DNA from: Streptomyces alanosinicus
GTDB lineage: Bacteria > Actinomycetota > Actinomycetes > Streptomycetales > Streptomycetaceae
Direction of reading: 5' to 3'
Length of the DNA stretch: 64,000 bases
NCBI RefSeq assembly: GCF_014650595.1
Contig: NZ_BMVG01000004.1
Location: forward strand, 1 to 64,000
The notes beneath the pieces are model-generated. The model saw nothing but the letters and a program-made list of their open reading frames with translations. It did not search any database and was not told the DNA's origin. The position numbers were made by a program, and so were the translations under genes. This document shows positions 8,844 to 20,129 of the stretch, one piece after another (the stretch's first letter is position 1; every line of letters starts with the position of its first letter).

Positions 8844-10574
8844 GTGTTGGAGGAGATGCGGATACGGTCGCTCGGGGTCATCGACGATGCCGTCGTCGAG
8901 CTGTCGCCCGGGTTCACCGCGGTCACCGGTGAGACGGGTGCGGGCAAGACCATGGTGGTCACCAGCCTGGGGCTGCTGCTCGGTGGACGGGCGGACCCGG
9001 CGCTCGTGCGGATCGGGGCCGGCAAGGCGGTCGTGGAGGGGCGGCTCACCGTCCCCTCGGGCGCGCCCGTCGTCGTACGCGCGGAGGAGGCCGGCGCCGA
9101 GCTGGACGACGGGGCGCTCCTGATCAGTCGTACCGTTTCCGCCGAGGGCCGCTCACGCGCCCATGTGGGCGGCCGCAGCGTGCCCGTGGGGCTGCTCGCC
9201 GAACTCGCCGACGACCTGGTGGCCGTGCACGGGCAGACCGACCAGCAGGGCCTGCTGAAGCTCTCCCGGCAGCGGCAGGCGCTGGACCGGTACGCGGGCG
9301 ACGCCGTCGCGGTGCCGCTCGCCAAGTACACCGAGGCCTACCGCCGGCTGCGGGCCGCCTCCGCCGAGCTGGAGGAGATCACCACACGCGCGCGTGAGCG
9401 GGCGCAGGAAGCCGACATGCTGCGGTACGGCCTCGACGAGATCGCCGGGGTCGAGCCGCGGGCCGGCGAGGACGCCGAGCTGGCCGAGGAGGCCGAGCGG
9501 CTCGGCCACGCGGAGGCGCTGTCGTCCGCCGCCACGGCCGCGCACGCCGCGCTCGCGGGCAATCCCGAGGACCCCGAGGGCATCGACGCGGCGACCCTCG
9601 TCGCGGGTGCCCACCGGGCGCTGGAGGCCGTGCGCTCGCACGACCCGGCGCTGGCCGCCCTCGCCGACCGGATCGGCGAGATCGGGATCCTGCTCGGCGA
9701 CGTCGCCGGGGAGCTGGCCGGGTACGCCGACGATCTCGACGCCGATCCGCTGCGGCTCGCCGCCGTGGAGGAACGCAGGGCGGCCCTCACCGCCCTCACC
9801 CGCAAGTACGGCGACGACATCGACACCGTGCTGGCCTGGGCCGAGCAGAGCGCCGCCCGGCTCACCGAGCTGGACGGCGACGACGAGCGGATCGGGGAAC
9901 TGACCGCCGAACGGGACGCCCTCCGTGCCGAACTGGGCGGACTGGCACAGGCGTTGACGGATGCGCGGGCCGAGGCCGCCGAGCGGTTCGCCGCCGCCGT
10001 GACGGCCGAACTGGCCTCGCTGGCGATGCCCCACGCGCGCGTGTCCTTCGACCTCAGGCAGACCGAGGACCCGGACGGCGTCGAGGTCGGCGGACGCGCG
10101 GTCGCGTACGGGCCGTCCGGCGTGGACGAGGTCGAGCTGCTGCTCGCCCCGCACCCGGGTGCCCCGCCCCGGCCGATCGCCAAGGGCGCGTCCGGCGGTG
10201 AGCTGTCCCGCGTGATGCTCGCCGTCGAGGTCGTGTTCGCGGGCACCGACCCCGTGCCGACGTATCTGTTCGACGAGGTAGACGCCGGTGTCGGCGGCAA
10301 GGCCGCGGTCGAGATCGGCCGGCGCCTCGCGAAACTCGCCAGGACCGCGCAGGTCGTGGTCGTCACCCATCTGCCCCAGGTCGCCGCCTTCGCCGACCGG
10401 CAGCTGCTGGTCGAGAAGACCAACGACGGCTCGGTCACCCGCTCCGGTGTGAAGGTGCTGGAGGGCGAGGAGCGGATCCGCGAGCTGTCCCGGATGCTGG
10501 CCGGCCAGGAGGACTCCGAGACGGCCCGCGCCCACGCCGAGGAACTGCTGGCGACGGCTCGCGCGGACCAGTAG
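8844..10574 (+). CDS. recN: DNA repair protein RecN
   Basis: An SMC-like double-strand-break repair ATPase of about 576 residues. Walker A is GETGAGKT near the N-terminus. A long Ala/Glu/Arg coiled-coil middle follows, then the ABC-type signature KGASGGELSRVMLAVE and Walker B TYLFDEVDAGVGGKA. I chose the GTG at 8844 (product VLEEMRIRSLGV) because the Streptomyces protein usually starts this way; GTG 8805, ATG 8832 and ATG 8856 are in-frame alternatives. A TATGGT at 8831-8836 could be a -10 element, which would make the 8844 start nearly leaderless. No LexA box was seen. Confidence 0.9.
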   Translation: MLEEMRIRSLGVIDDAVVELSPGFTAVTGETGAGKTMVVTSLGLLLGGRADPALVRIGAGKAVVEGRLTVPSGAPVVVRAEEAGAELDDGALLISRTVSAEGRSRAHVGGRSVPVGLLAELADDLVAVHGQTDQQGLLKLSRQRQALDRYAGDAVAVPLAKYTEAYRRLRAASAELEEITTRARERAQEADMLRYGLDEIAGVEPRAGEDAELAEEAERLGHAEALSSAATAAHAALAGNPEDPEGIDAATLVAGAHRALEAVRSHDPALAALADRIGEIGILLGDVAGELAGYADDLDADPLRLAAVEERRAALTALTRKYGDDIDTVLAWAEQSAARLTELDGDDERIGELTAERDALRAELGGLAQALTDARAEAAERFAAAVTAELASLAMPHARVSFDLRQTEDPDGVEVGGRAVAYGPSGVDEVELLLAPHPGAPPRPIAKGASGGELSRVMLAVEVVFAGTDPVPTYLFDEVDAGVGGKAAVEIGRRLAKLARTAQVVVVTHLPQVAAFADRQLLVEKTNDGSVTRSGVKVLEGEERIRELSRMLAGQEDSETARAHAEELLATARADQ

Positions 10575-10965
10575 CGGAAGGGCTCGGGCGGGCCATCGGC
10601 GGGACGCCTGAGCCCCGGACTGCCGGCGCACGCCGTCGCGGTCGCGGTCGCCGTCGTGTACGGCGACCGGGTGAGCGCGTGGGCGCGCCCGCGGTGCGCG
10701 TCTGACCTCGTCGGACGGGGGCGCACAGCAGTCGGGAGGGCCGGGATTTTCCTCACCCGTGTGGGTGACGTGCTCCGGCGCATTGCCCCGGCCCGCCGCA
10801 CTGTGCGCCCGCCGGATTTCCCGTAACGGCCCACCGCCCTGGCATGCTTGAGGAAGCACGGTCCGCGCGGCAGGCGCGCGGGGTACGTCCATCCGCCCCC
10901 GTGATCCCGCTACCTTCTGTACGTTTCCTCGTGACCGCCCACGTCGAACCAGGAGCCCCGGCCCC
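10575..10965. other. Intergenic region after recN
   Basis: No credible gene. CGGTCGCCGT (10645-10654) pairs with ACGGCGACCG (10660-10669) across a 5-base loop, a terminator-like hairpin about 70 bp after recN. The rest presumably holds the promoter of the glycosyltransferase gene, but no clear -35/-10 pair was found. Confidence 0.5.
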
Positions 10966-12102
10966 GTGAGCCCCCTGAGCAGCAACGCGCCGCACGGCCA
11001 GTCGACGCTGCGCACCGTGCAGGTGCTGGGCGGAGGCAACGCCGCCAGCAGCGCGCATGTGCGCTCGCTGGCCGAGGGGCTCGTGGCAAGGGGCGTGCGG
11101 GTCACGGTGTGCGCCCCCGTCGAGGCGGATCGCGCCTACGACTTCACGGGCGCCGGTGCCGAGCTGGTGCATGTGCCGCGCAGCAGCGACCCGGCGTCCG
11201 TGGCCGCGCTGCGGGCGGCCTGCACCCACGCCGACCTGGTGCACGCGCACGGGCTGCACGCCTCCTTCAGGGCCGTGCTGGCGCTCAGCGGCCGGCGCAC
11301 CCCGCTGGTGGTGACCTGGCACGACCGGGCCCAGGCACAGGGCGCTCGGGCGCAGTTCCTGCGGGTGCTGGAGCGCCGGGTGGTGCGCACGGCGGCCGTG
11401 GTCCTCGGCACCAGCTCCGACCTGGTGGACCGGGCCCGTGGCACGGGGGCGCGGGACGCCCGGCTCGCCGCCGTCGGTCTGCCGGGGCAGCAGCGGCCGG
11501 TTCCGCTCGACGACCCCGACCGGCTGCGCCCCAAGGTCCGGGCCGAACTCGGCGCCACCGGCCGTCCGCTGCTCCTCGCGGTCGGCTCCCTCGACCGGCA
11601 CCGCGGCTATGACGTCCTGCTCGACGCGGCCCGCGCCTGGCGGGACCTCGACCCCGTGCCGCTGGTCGTCATCGCCGGGGAGGGCCCGCAGCGGCCGGCG
11701 CTGCAGCGGCGGATCGAGGACGAGGCGCTGCCCGTGCGGCTGATCGGCCGCCGCGAGGACGTGCCCGAACTGCTCGCCGCCGCCGATCTGGCGCTGCTGA
11801 CGAGCAGTTGGGAGTCCCGGTCCGTACTCGCCCAGGAGGCGCTGTACGCGCGCGTGCCGCTGGTCGCCACCCGGGTCGGCGGCATCCCCGACCTCGTCGG
11901 CGACGCGGCCGAACTCGTCCCGTACGGCGACCCGGAGGCGCTCGCGGACACCGTCGTACGGCTGCTCGCGGACCCCGGGCGCCGCGAGGAACTGTGCGAC
12001 TCGGGGGCACGGCAGGCCGCCGGCTGGCCGACCGAGGACGAGACGGTCGCCCAAGTACTCAGCATCTACGACGAGTTGACCCAGCCACGGCCGCTCGCCT
12101 AG
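10966..12102 (+). CDS. Glycosyltransferase family 4 protein
   Basis: A 378-residue GT-B glycosyltransferase. The N-terminal domain has the glycine-rich VQVLGGGNAASSAHVRSLAEGL; the C-terminal donor domain has AVGSLDRHRGYDVLLDAAR and the EX7E motif in SSWESRSVLAQEALYARVPLVATRVGGIPDLVG (near residues 282-290). The nucleotide-sugar donor and the acceptor cannot be told from sequence. GTG 10966 is the chosen start. It is a monocistronic unit convergent with the PucR-type gene, only 6 bp apart. Confidence 0.88.
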   Translation: MSPLSSNAPHGQSTLRTVQVLGGGNAASSAHVRSLAEGLVARGVRVTVCAPVEADRAYDFTGAGAELVHVPRSSDPASVAALRAACTHADLVHAHGLHASFRAVLALSGRRTPLVVTWHDRAQAQGARAQFLRVLERRVVRTAAVVLGTSSDLVDRARGTGARDARLAAVGLPGQQRPVPLDDPDRLRPKVRAELGATGRPLLLAVGSLDRHRGYDVLLDAARAWRDLDPVPLVVIAGEGPQRPALQRRIEDEALPVRLIGRREDVPELLAAADLALLTSSWESRSVLAQEALYARVPLVATRVGGIPDLVGDAAELVPYGDPEALADTVVRLLADPGRREELCDSGARQAAGWPTEDETVAQVLSIYDELTQPRPLA

Positions 12103-12108
12103 CGAGCG

Positions 12109-13755
12109 TCAGGGCACGTGCCGGCGGGCCCGCAGGGCCAGGCTCAACGCCAGGACCGTCTGGGGGTCGTCGAGGTCGGTGCCCAGCAACTCGCCGATGC
12201 GGGCGAGCCGGTTGTAGAGGGTCTGCCGGTTCAGATGCAGTTCGCGGGCCGTCTCCGCCTTGCGGCCCGCGTGTGCCAGATAGGTCTCCAGGGTCGGCAG
12301 CAGCGGCGGCCTGGAGCGGTGGTCGTGGTCGCGCAGCGGGCCGATGGCGCGGTCCACGAACGCGGCGAGGTCCGGGTGGTCGCGCAGCCGCCACAGCAGC
12401 AGGTCGATGTCGAGGCGGCGGGCGTCGTACCAGGGGCGGTCCGTGAGCCCCTGCGCCGCCGTCGCCGTCTCGGCCGCGTGCCGCAGCCCGGCCGACGCGG
12501 CCGCCCAGCCACCGGCCACGCCGACGACCACGACCGGCGGCGGTGAGCCCGGCCGGCGCATCCCGGCCCGCTCCACGCCCGCCCGCAGCGCCGCCGCCAC
12601 CCGGTCCGCGACCGCCGAGCGCTCCGACTCCGAGCGCAGCCCGAGCAGCACCAGCACCCGGCCCTCCACCGGCCGCACACCGAGCAGCACCGGCACCCCC
12701 ACCGCGGCCAGCTCCTCGGAGACCGCACGCGCCAGCACCGCCCAACCCCCGCCGGGCGAGAGGGAGTCGCCGATCCGCATCACCACCGGCAGCAGGGGGC
12801 TCTCGCCGGGCTTGAAGCCGAGGACCCGGGCCTGCGCCGGGGCGTCCTCGGCGGTGATCCGGCCCTCGGCGAGATCGGTGAGGAAGTCACCGCGCCCGCG
12901 CGCCGCCAGCTCCTCCTCCTGGCGGGCCTGCATCAGCACCACGGCCAGGATGCCCGCGGCCCGCTCGGCGGCGATCCGGTGCACGGGGGCCAGCGGCGAG
13001 CGCACCGGCAGCAGGACCAGCCGGGCGCGCACCGAGCCCGCCGTACCCGGGCCGCCGCCGGGCACGTCCACCAGCACCGAACCGGCGGGCGGCGGCGCGT
13101 CCTTGTGCGGGCCGCGCAGCCCCTCCCAGACCTGGAGCGGATCGGCGCCCTTCGGCCCTTCGCCTGCGGCGTACAGCAGTCGGCCGTCGGCGGTCTCCAG
13201 GAACACCGGGTTGCCGCTGAAGTCCGCCAGGATGCCCAGCACCTGCGGCACCCCGCCACCGCCCAGCAGCGCCTCGGTGCAGCGCCGGTGCACCTCCTCG
13301 GCCCGCTGCAGCAGGGCGTAGTGGCCGTTGACGATCTCGGTGTGGATCTCCTCGGTCACCGTCACGAACGGCACCTCGCGGTGCAGCTGGACCAGCGGCA
13401 GCCCGGCGGCGCGCGCGGTGTCCACGAGGGCGGCGGGCAGCCGGGTGAAACGCGGGCCCAGCTCCACCACCAGGGCGGCGATCCCGCGCTCGGCGAGGGT
13501 ACGCACGAACGCCCGCTGCTCGGCCGGGCGGGTGCCGAGGCCGTAGCCGGTGGTGAGCAGCAGCTCGCCGCCCTTGAGCAGCGAGGCGATGTTCGGCACC
13601 TCGCCCGCGTGCACCCAGCGCACCGTACGCGCCAGCCGGTCCGCGCCCGCCACGATCTCCGGCAGCCCGCTGCGCAGCCCGGGCAGCTCCAGCGCCCGCT
13701 GAACGGTGATCCCGGCGCCCTGGGTGTCGAATCGGTGGTCCGTACGGCTGTCCAT
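12109..13755 (-). CDS. PucR family transcriptional regulator
   Basis: A 548-residue regulator. It has an N-terminal PucR ligand domain (ITVQRALELPGLRSGLPEIVAG, then GGELLLTTGYGLG), a central GGDEF-like region and a C-terminal PucR helix-turn-helix (ARELHLNRQTLYNRLARIGELLG, residues ~500-525). Members control purine, amino-acid or secondary carbon-nitrogen metabolism; the target here is unknown. The start is ATG 13755 (MDSRTDHRF); an upstream in-frame start at 13785 is less likely. Divergent or neighbouring targets are not evident, because the adjacent FAD oxidoreductase is transcribed in the same direction. Confidence 0.9.
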   Translation of the reverse strand: MDSRTDHRFDTQGAGITVQRALELPGLRSGLPEIVAGADRLARTVRWVHAGEVPNIASLLKGGELLLTTGYGLGTRPAEQRAFVRTLAERGIAALVVELGPRFTRLPAALVDTARAAGLPLVQLHREVPFVTVTEEIHTEIVNGHYALLQRAEEVHRRCTEALLGGGGVPQVLGILADFSGNPVFLETADGRLLYAAGEGPKGADPLQVWEGLRGPHKDAPPPAGSVLVDVPGGGPGTAGSVRARLVLLPVRSPLAPVHRIAAERAAGILAVVLMQARQEEELAARGRGDFLTDLAEGRITAEDAPAQARVLGFKPGESPLLPVVMRIGDSLSPGGGWAVLARAVSEELAAVGVPVLLGVRPVEGRVLVLLGLRSESERSAVADRVAAALRAGVERAGMRRPGSPPPVVVVGVAGGWAAASAGLRHAAETATAAQGLTDRPWYDARRLDIDLLLWRLRDHPDLAAFVDRAIGPLRDHDHRSRPPLLPTLETYLAHAGRKAETARELHLNRQTLYNRLARIGELLGTDLDDPQTVLALSLALRARRHVP

Positions 13756-13833
13756 GCAGCGGACGCTACCTGCGTGGACGCCCACAGGACAGCTCCGGTC
13801 GCAGCCGAGCGCAAGCTGGGCACGAGCTGAGCG

Positions 13834-15195
13834 CTACACCGGTTTGATGTTGTGGTTGAAGCGGAAGACGTTGTCGGGGTCGTAGGCCCGTTTGACCTTC
13901 TCCAGGCGCAGCAGGTTCCCGGCGCCCAGTCCCGCCCGCACCCGTTCCGGGCCCTCGTCGCCGATGGAGTTGAGGTGGACGTCCCCGGTGCTCCAGGGCC
14001 GTACGTCGGCGCACGCGCTGCGCACCCAGGCCCGGTTCGGCTCGTCGTCGGCCGGGTCCGGCCAGAAGGCGACGGGGTGCACCGTCCAGGGCGCGCTGCG
14101 GTACGGCGCCGGGTACTCGCCGGGACCGGCGGCGATCGCACCGCCCAGCGGGTACAGGACGTGCCGGCTGTCGCCCGGTACCGGCATGGTGTCCCCTCGG
14201 GCGCAGAAGACGTCCACCAGAGCGTCGGGCAGGTCCGACAGACACTCGGCCGACCAGTGGCTCCTGAGGCCGGACGGGGGGTCCAGCATGCACTGTGCAT
14301 CGGCGTACGGCAGCGTGGTCACGACGTCCCTCTCGTGCGGGAGGGCCAGCAGCGGCTCGGCGAGCTTGCGCAGGCCGGTCTCGCCGCCCACGTAGGTCAG
14401 CAGCGCACCGCACAGCGGGACGGACTCCGCCGGCGGACCGGTCAGGTACAGCACCGCACCGCCGACCTCGTCCGGTCCGTTGCGGATGATCTCGCGGAAG
14501 GCACGGACCACGTCCGGGCCGTACTCCGGCAGACACAGCAGCCGCGCGACGGAGAACTCCGGCAGCTCGTGCAGCTCCAGGGTGAGCGCCGTGGCGATGC
14601 CGAAGTTGCCGCCGCCCCCGTGCAGCGCCCAGAACAGCTCGGGGTTCTCGTCGGCGTTCGCGTGCACGCGCTCGGCGTCGGCGGTCACCAGCTCGACGGC
14701 GATGAGGTTGTCGACGGCGAGCCCGAAGGCGCGGTCCAGCCAGCCGGTGCCGCCGCCGAGGACGAAGCCGCCGACACCGGTGGTGGAGGCCCGGGCGCCG
14801 GTCGTCGCGAGACCGTAGGGCTGGGTCGCCCGGTCCAGCCGGCTCATCGTGGCGCCGCCCTCGACCCGGACGGCCTCGGCCGACGGGTCGACGGTCACAC
14901 CGTGCATCCGGCGCAGGTCCACCACGAGCGCGCCGTCCGCCACGGCCGCCCCGTCCACACCGTGCCCGCCGCCCCGCACCGCGATGCGCAGATCCAGCTC
15001 CCGCGCGAAGCGCACCGCCCGCACGGCGTCGGTCACGTCCGCACACTGCGCGATCACGGCCGGGTGGCGGTCGATCGCCGCGTTGAAGACGGCCCGGGCG
15101 TCGTCGTAGCCGGGGTCCCCCGGGGCGAACACCTCGCCGGCCAGATCCTCACGGAGCGCGGCGAGGGCGGTGTGCGCCCGGGAACGGGAAGCCAT
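13834..15195 (-). CDS. FAD-linked oxidoreductase, berberine-bridge (BBE) type
   Basis: A 453-residue PCMH/FAD_binding_4 protein with a BBE C-terminus. The FAD-linking histidine lies in VRGGGHGVDGAAVADGALVVDL, the second FAD region is TTGVGGFVLGGGTGWLDRAFG, and the BBE tail is KRAYDPDNVFRFNHNIKP. Such enzymes carry out two-electron oxidations of alcohols, sugars or secondary metabolites. The second cysteine of bicovalent members is not obvious. ATG 15195 is preceded by a purine-rich GGAAGGGGGG. The substrate is unknown. Confidence 0.88.
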   Translation of the reverse strand: MASRSRAHTALAALREDLAGEVFAPGDPGYDDARAVFNAAIDRHPAVIAQCADVTDAVRAVRFARELDLRIAVRGGGHGVDGAAVADGALVVDLRRMHGVTVDPSAEAVRVEGGATMSRLDRATQPYGLATTGARASTTGVGGFVLGGGTGWLDRAFGLAVDNLIAVELVTADAERVHANADENPELFWALHGGGGNFGIATALTLELHELPEFSVARLLCLPEYGPDVVRAFREIIRNGPDEVGGAVLYLTGPPAESVPLCGALLTYVGGETGLRKLAEPLLALPHERDVVTTLPYADAQCMLDPPSGLRSHWSAECLSDLPDALVDVFCARGDTMPVPGDSRHVLYPLGGAIAAGPGEYPAPYRSAPWTVHPVAFWPDPADDEPNRAWVRSACADVRPWSTGDVHLNSIGDEGPERVRAGLGAGNLLRLEKVKRAYDPDNVFRFNHNIKPV

Positions 15196-15264
15196 GACGG
15201 CCCCCCTTCCGGTGAGGGGGTTCGGCCACTTCCAGCCTAGGCGGGCAGTGTGCCCCGGGCTCGC

Positions 15265-17067
15265 TCAGCCTCCGTAGGCCCCGGAAGCCGTGAGTCTCAG
15301 TGCCGTGTCGATCAGCGGGACGTGGCTGAACGCCTGCGGGAAGTTGCCGACCTGGCGTTGCAGCCGTGGGTCCCACTCCTCGGCGAGCAGGCCGAGGTCG
15401 TTGCGGAGCGCGAGGAGCTTCTCGAACAGCTTGCGGGCCTCGTCGACGCGGCCGATCATCGCCAGGTCGTCCGCCATCCAGAACGAGCAGGCGAGGAACG
15501 CGCCCTCGTCGCCGGGCAGGCCGTCGACGCCCTCGTCCTTGCCCTCGGTCGGGTAGCGCAGGATGAACCCGTCCGGGGTGGACAGCTCCCGCTGGATCGC
15601 CTCGATCGTGCCGATGACGCGCTTGTCGTCCGGCGGCAGGAAGCCCATCTGCGGGATCAGCAGCAGCGAGGCGTCCAGCTCCTGGGAGCCGTAGGACTGG
15701 GTGAAGGTGTTGCGCTCCTTGTCGTAGCCCTTCTCGCAGACGTCCCGGTGGATGTCGTCGCGCAGTTCCTTCCAGCGCTCCAGCGGGCCGTCCGCGTCGC
15801 CGGACTCGATCAGCTTGATGGTGCGGTCGACCGCCACCCAGGCCATCACCTTGGAGTGCACGAAGTGCCGGCGCGGGCCGCGCACCTCCCAGATGCCCTC
15901 GTCCGGCTCCTGCCAGTGGTCCTCCAGGTAGCGGATCAGCTTGAGCTGGAGCAGGGAGGCGTAGTCGTTGCGCGCCAGGCCGGTCATGTGCGCCAGGTGC
16001 AGGGCCTCGGTGACCTCGCCGTACACGTCCAGCTGGAGCTGGTGCGCCGCGCCGTTGCCGACCCTGACCGGCGCCGAGGCCTCGTAGCCCGGCAGCCAGT
16101 CCAGCTCGGCCTCGCCCAGTTCGCGCTCGCCGGCGATGCCGTACATGATCTGCAGGTTCTCCGGGTCGCCGGCGACCGCGCGCAGCAGCCACTCGCGCCA
16201 GGCGCGGGCCTCCTCGCGGTAGCCGGTGCGCAGGAGGGACGACAGGGTGATCGCGGCGTCGCGCAGCCAGGTGTAGCGGTAGTCCCAGTTGCGGACGCCG
16301 CCGATGTCCTCCGGCAGAGAGGTGGTCGGGGCGGCGACGATACCGCCGGTGGGGGCGTAGGTGAGGGCCTTGAGGGTGATCAGCGAGCGGACCACGGCCT
16401 CCCGGTACGGCCCGTGGTACGTGCAGTGCTCGACCCACTCGCGCCAGAAGTCCTCCGTCGCCTCCAACGAGGCCTCCGGCTCCGGCAGCGGCGGCGGCTC
16501 GTTGTGCGAGGGCTGCCAGGAGATGGTGAAGGCGATCCGGTCACCGGGGGCCACCGTGAAGTCGGCGTACGTCGTCAGCGACTTTCCGTACGTCTCCGCC
16601 TCGGTGTCGAACCACACCGAGTCGGGACCGGCGACGGCCACCGTGCGGCCCTCGTGCCGATGCACCCAGGGCACCACCCGGCCGTAGGAGAACCGCATCC
16701 GCAGGGCGGAGCGCATCGGCACCCGGCCGGTGACGCCCTCCACGATCCGGATCAGCTGCGGCGCGCCCTCACGCGGGGGCATGAAGTCCGTCACCCGGAC
16801 CGTGCCGCGCGGGGTGTCCCACTCCGATTCCAGGACCAGCGAATCGCCGCGATAGCTCCGCCGGGCGGCCGTCGGCGGCTGGGAATCGGCCGCGTGCGCC
16901 GGGCCGAGCCGCCAGAAGCCGTGTTCCTCGGTGCCCAGCAGACCGGCGAAGATGGCATGCGAGTCGAAGCGAGGCAGGCACAGCCAGTCCACGGTGCCGT
17001 CCCGGCAGACCAGTGCGGCGGTCTGCATGTCTCCGATGAGTGCGTAGTCTTCGATGCGCCCGGCCAC
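15265..17067 (-). CDS. GH15 family glycoside hydrolase (glucoamylase/trehalase-like)
   Basis: A 600-residue protein with the N-terminal trehalase-like beta domain (AGRIEDYALIGDMQTAALVCRDGTVDWLCLPRFDS) and the (alpha/alpha)6 GH15 catalytic domain (GGVRNWDYRYTWLRDAAITL; GLPGDEGAFLACSFWMADDLA; LAEEWDP). The mycobacterial relatives I recall are trehalases, so trehalose is a likely substrate. No signal peptide is visible, so it is probably cytoplasmic. I chose GTG 17067 because CTGGAG lies 6 bases upstream and homologues start this way; GTG 17091 is an alternative. The frame is open far upstream, antisense to pyrG, and that part is not coding. Confidence 0.87.
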   Translation of the reverse strand: MAGRIEDYALIGDMQTAALVCRDGTVDWLCLPRFDSHAIFAGLLGTEEHGFWRLGPAHAADSQPPTAARRSYRGDSLVLESEWDTPRGTVRVTDFMPPREGAPQLIRIVEGVTGRVPMRSALRMRFSYGRVVPWVHRHEGRTVAVAGPDSVWFDTEAETYGKSLTTYADFTVAPGDRIAFTISWQPSHNEPPPLPEPEASLEATEDFWREWVEHCTYHGPYREAVVRSLITLKALTYAPTGGIVAAPTTSLPEDIGGVRNWDYRYTWLRDAAITLSSLLRTGYREEARAWREWLLRAVAGDPENLQIMYGIAGERELGEAELDWLPGYEASAPVRVGNGAAHQLQLDVYGEVTEALHLAHMTGLARNDYASLLQLKLIRYLEDHWQEPDEGIWEVRGPRRHFVHSKVMAWVAVDRTIKLIESGDADGPLERWKELRDDIHRDVCEKGYDKERNTFTQSYGSQELDASLLLIPQMGFLPPDDKRVIGTIEAIQRELSTPDGFILRYPTEGKDEGVDGLPGDEGAFLACSFWMADDLAMIGRVDEARKLFEKLLALRNDLGLLAEEWDPRLQRQVGNFPQAFSHVPLIDTALRLTASGAYGG

Positions 17068-17607
17068 GTGCAACTCCAGTCGAACGGCCACGTCACCCCC
17101 GCGCAGGGGGGCAGTCGCTAGTGCGGTCAAGGGGTCGTTGTTGTGCGTCGTTGAGCGGTGAAGCAAAGCAGCCCGCCGAGCCCTGAGGCAAAACGACAGT
17201 CTTTGCTCAACGAACTGCCGCGCGCTCGTTGTTCCGGGGGATGCAGGCGGGGGTGTGCCCTGGTTCCGGCCGGGCTCGGCAGCGAGTGTCCGAGCAGGAT
17301 ACGACGCACGTAGATGATCTGCGTGCCGCTCCGGGCAACCCGTGTGAGCCGAATGGGTGAGCAGCGGGTGATATCCGTGTGACCTGTGCGTGCCTGTGGT
17401 GACACGTGAGGCGAGGTGATCCGTGCTGTGCGTCCGTGCGCGCTGGAATACGGAGCGTGGCCGGAAGCCATCTCGTCCAGGCGCTGATACCCTGGTAGCC
17501 CGTGGACCGGTGGGCCTGAAACCCCCGAACCGCAGCGACGGCGCCCCCGGAACCCTCCGGGTCGGCAGCCGCCCCGCATCACAGACAGCGACCACGGGAG
17601 CCCCCTC
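17068..17607. other. Divergent promoter region between GH15 gene and pyrG
   Basis: No credible gene in 540 bp, and it is less GC-rich than its flanks. It holds an interrupted inverted repeat: CGTTGA (17149-17154) with TCAACG (17207-17212), and GCAAAG (17163-17168) with CTTTGC (17201-17206). A possible pyrG -10 element TACCCT lies at 17488-17493, but no convincing -35 was found. Confidence 0.5.
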
Positions 17608-19263
<1,656 letters not shown>

Positions 19264-19280
19264 TACAAGAGCTGTACGGT

Positions 19281-19313
19281 GGCCGGGGCGCACACGCAAG
19301 GAGCGCCCCGGCC
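19281..19313 (+). terminator. Terminator hairpin after pyrG
   Basis: GGCCGGGGCGC (19281-19291) pairs perfectly with GCGCCCCGGCC (19303-19313) over an 11-base loop. There is no U-tract, as is usual for Streptomyces terminators. Confidence 0.7.
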
Positions 19314-19339
19314 GTTGGCGCATGTGTGGAGGGCAGGGC

Positions 19340-19966
19340 ATGACGATCAAGGACACCCCCGAGGAGTGGGAGATCCGGGCGACGGAGACCCCCTTCGTGG
19401 GCAAGAAGACCTCGGTCCGCACGGACGACGTGGTCATGCCCGACGGCTCGGTGGCCCGCCGCGACTACCAGGTCCACCCCGGCTCGGTCGCCGTCCTCGC
19501 GCTGGACGAGGACGACCGGGTGCTGCTCATCCACCAGTACCGCCACCCGGTGCGGCACAAGCTGTGGGAGATCCCGGCCGGCCTGCTCGACGTCCCCGGT
19601 GAGAACCCGCTGCACGCCGCCCAGCGCGAGCTGTACGAGGAGGCCCACGTCAAGGCCGAGGACTGGCGGGTGCTGACCGACGTCTACACCACGCCCGGCG
19701 GCTGCGACGAGGCCGTACGGGTCTTCCTCGCCCGTGGTCTGTCCGAGGCCGAGGGCGAGCGGTTCGAGGCCGAGCACGAGGAGATCGACCTGGAGTACGC
19801 GAGCGTGCCGGTCGACGAACTGGTGCGCCGCGTCCTGGCCGGGGACGTGCACAACAACGCCCTGGTCGTCGGCGTGCTGTCGCTGGCGGCCGCCCGCGGC
19901 GGCGACGGCCTCGACGCACTGCGCCCGGCGGACGCCCCCTGGCCGGCCCGGCCCTTCGCGTCCTGA
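19340..19966 (+). CDS. Nudix hydrolase, ADP-ribose pyrophosphatase type
   Basis: A 208-residue Nudix protein. The Nudix box region reads AGLLDVPGENPLHAAQRELYEEAHV (residues ~80-104). It keeps the catalytic REXXEE core, but the box's last Gly is replaced by His (EEAHV). An upstream YRHPV and a downstream TTPGGCDEAVRVFLA match actinobacterial ADP-ribose pyrophosphatases. The start is ATG 19340 with GGAGGG at 19328-19333. The gene lies just after the pyrG terminator and probably has its own promoter within a very short gap. Confidence 0.88.
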   Translation: MTIKDTPEEWEIRATETPFVGKKTSVRTDDVVMPDGSVARRDYQVHPGSVAVLALDEDDRVLLIHQYRHPVRHKLWEIPAGLLDVPGENPLHAAQRELYEEAHVKAEDWRVLTDVYTTPGGCDEAVRVFLARGLSEAEGERFEAEHEEIDLEYASVPVDELVRRVLAGDVHNNALVVGVLSLAAARGGDGLDALRPADAPWPARPFAS

Positions 19967-20129
19967 GTCCCACCCGTTCGACGTACTGGTGTGACGATCG
20001 CCTGATCCGATCAGGGGATTCGTCCGCCGCGCTCCTCCCGGCACGCCGCAGAGCGTGAACTAGGCTCGTGCACGCCTGTTGCGGAAGATCCGGCGGGCTT
20101 GCGCGTGCGGTGGGACGGGAGTGTGGCCC

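Noticed and set aside
17461..17607. pyrG leader attenuation as in Bacillus
   Set aside because: No initially transcribed GGGC run and no matching terminator in the leader could be seen.
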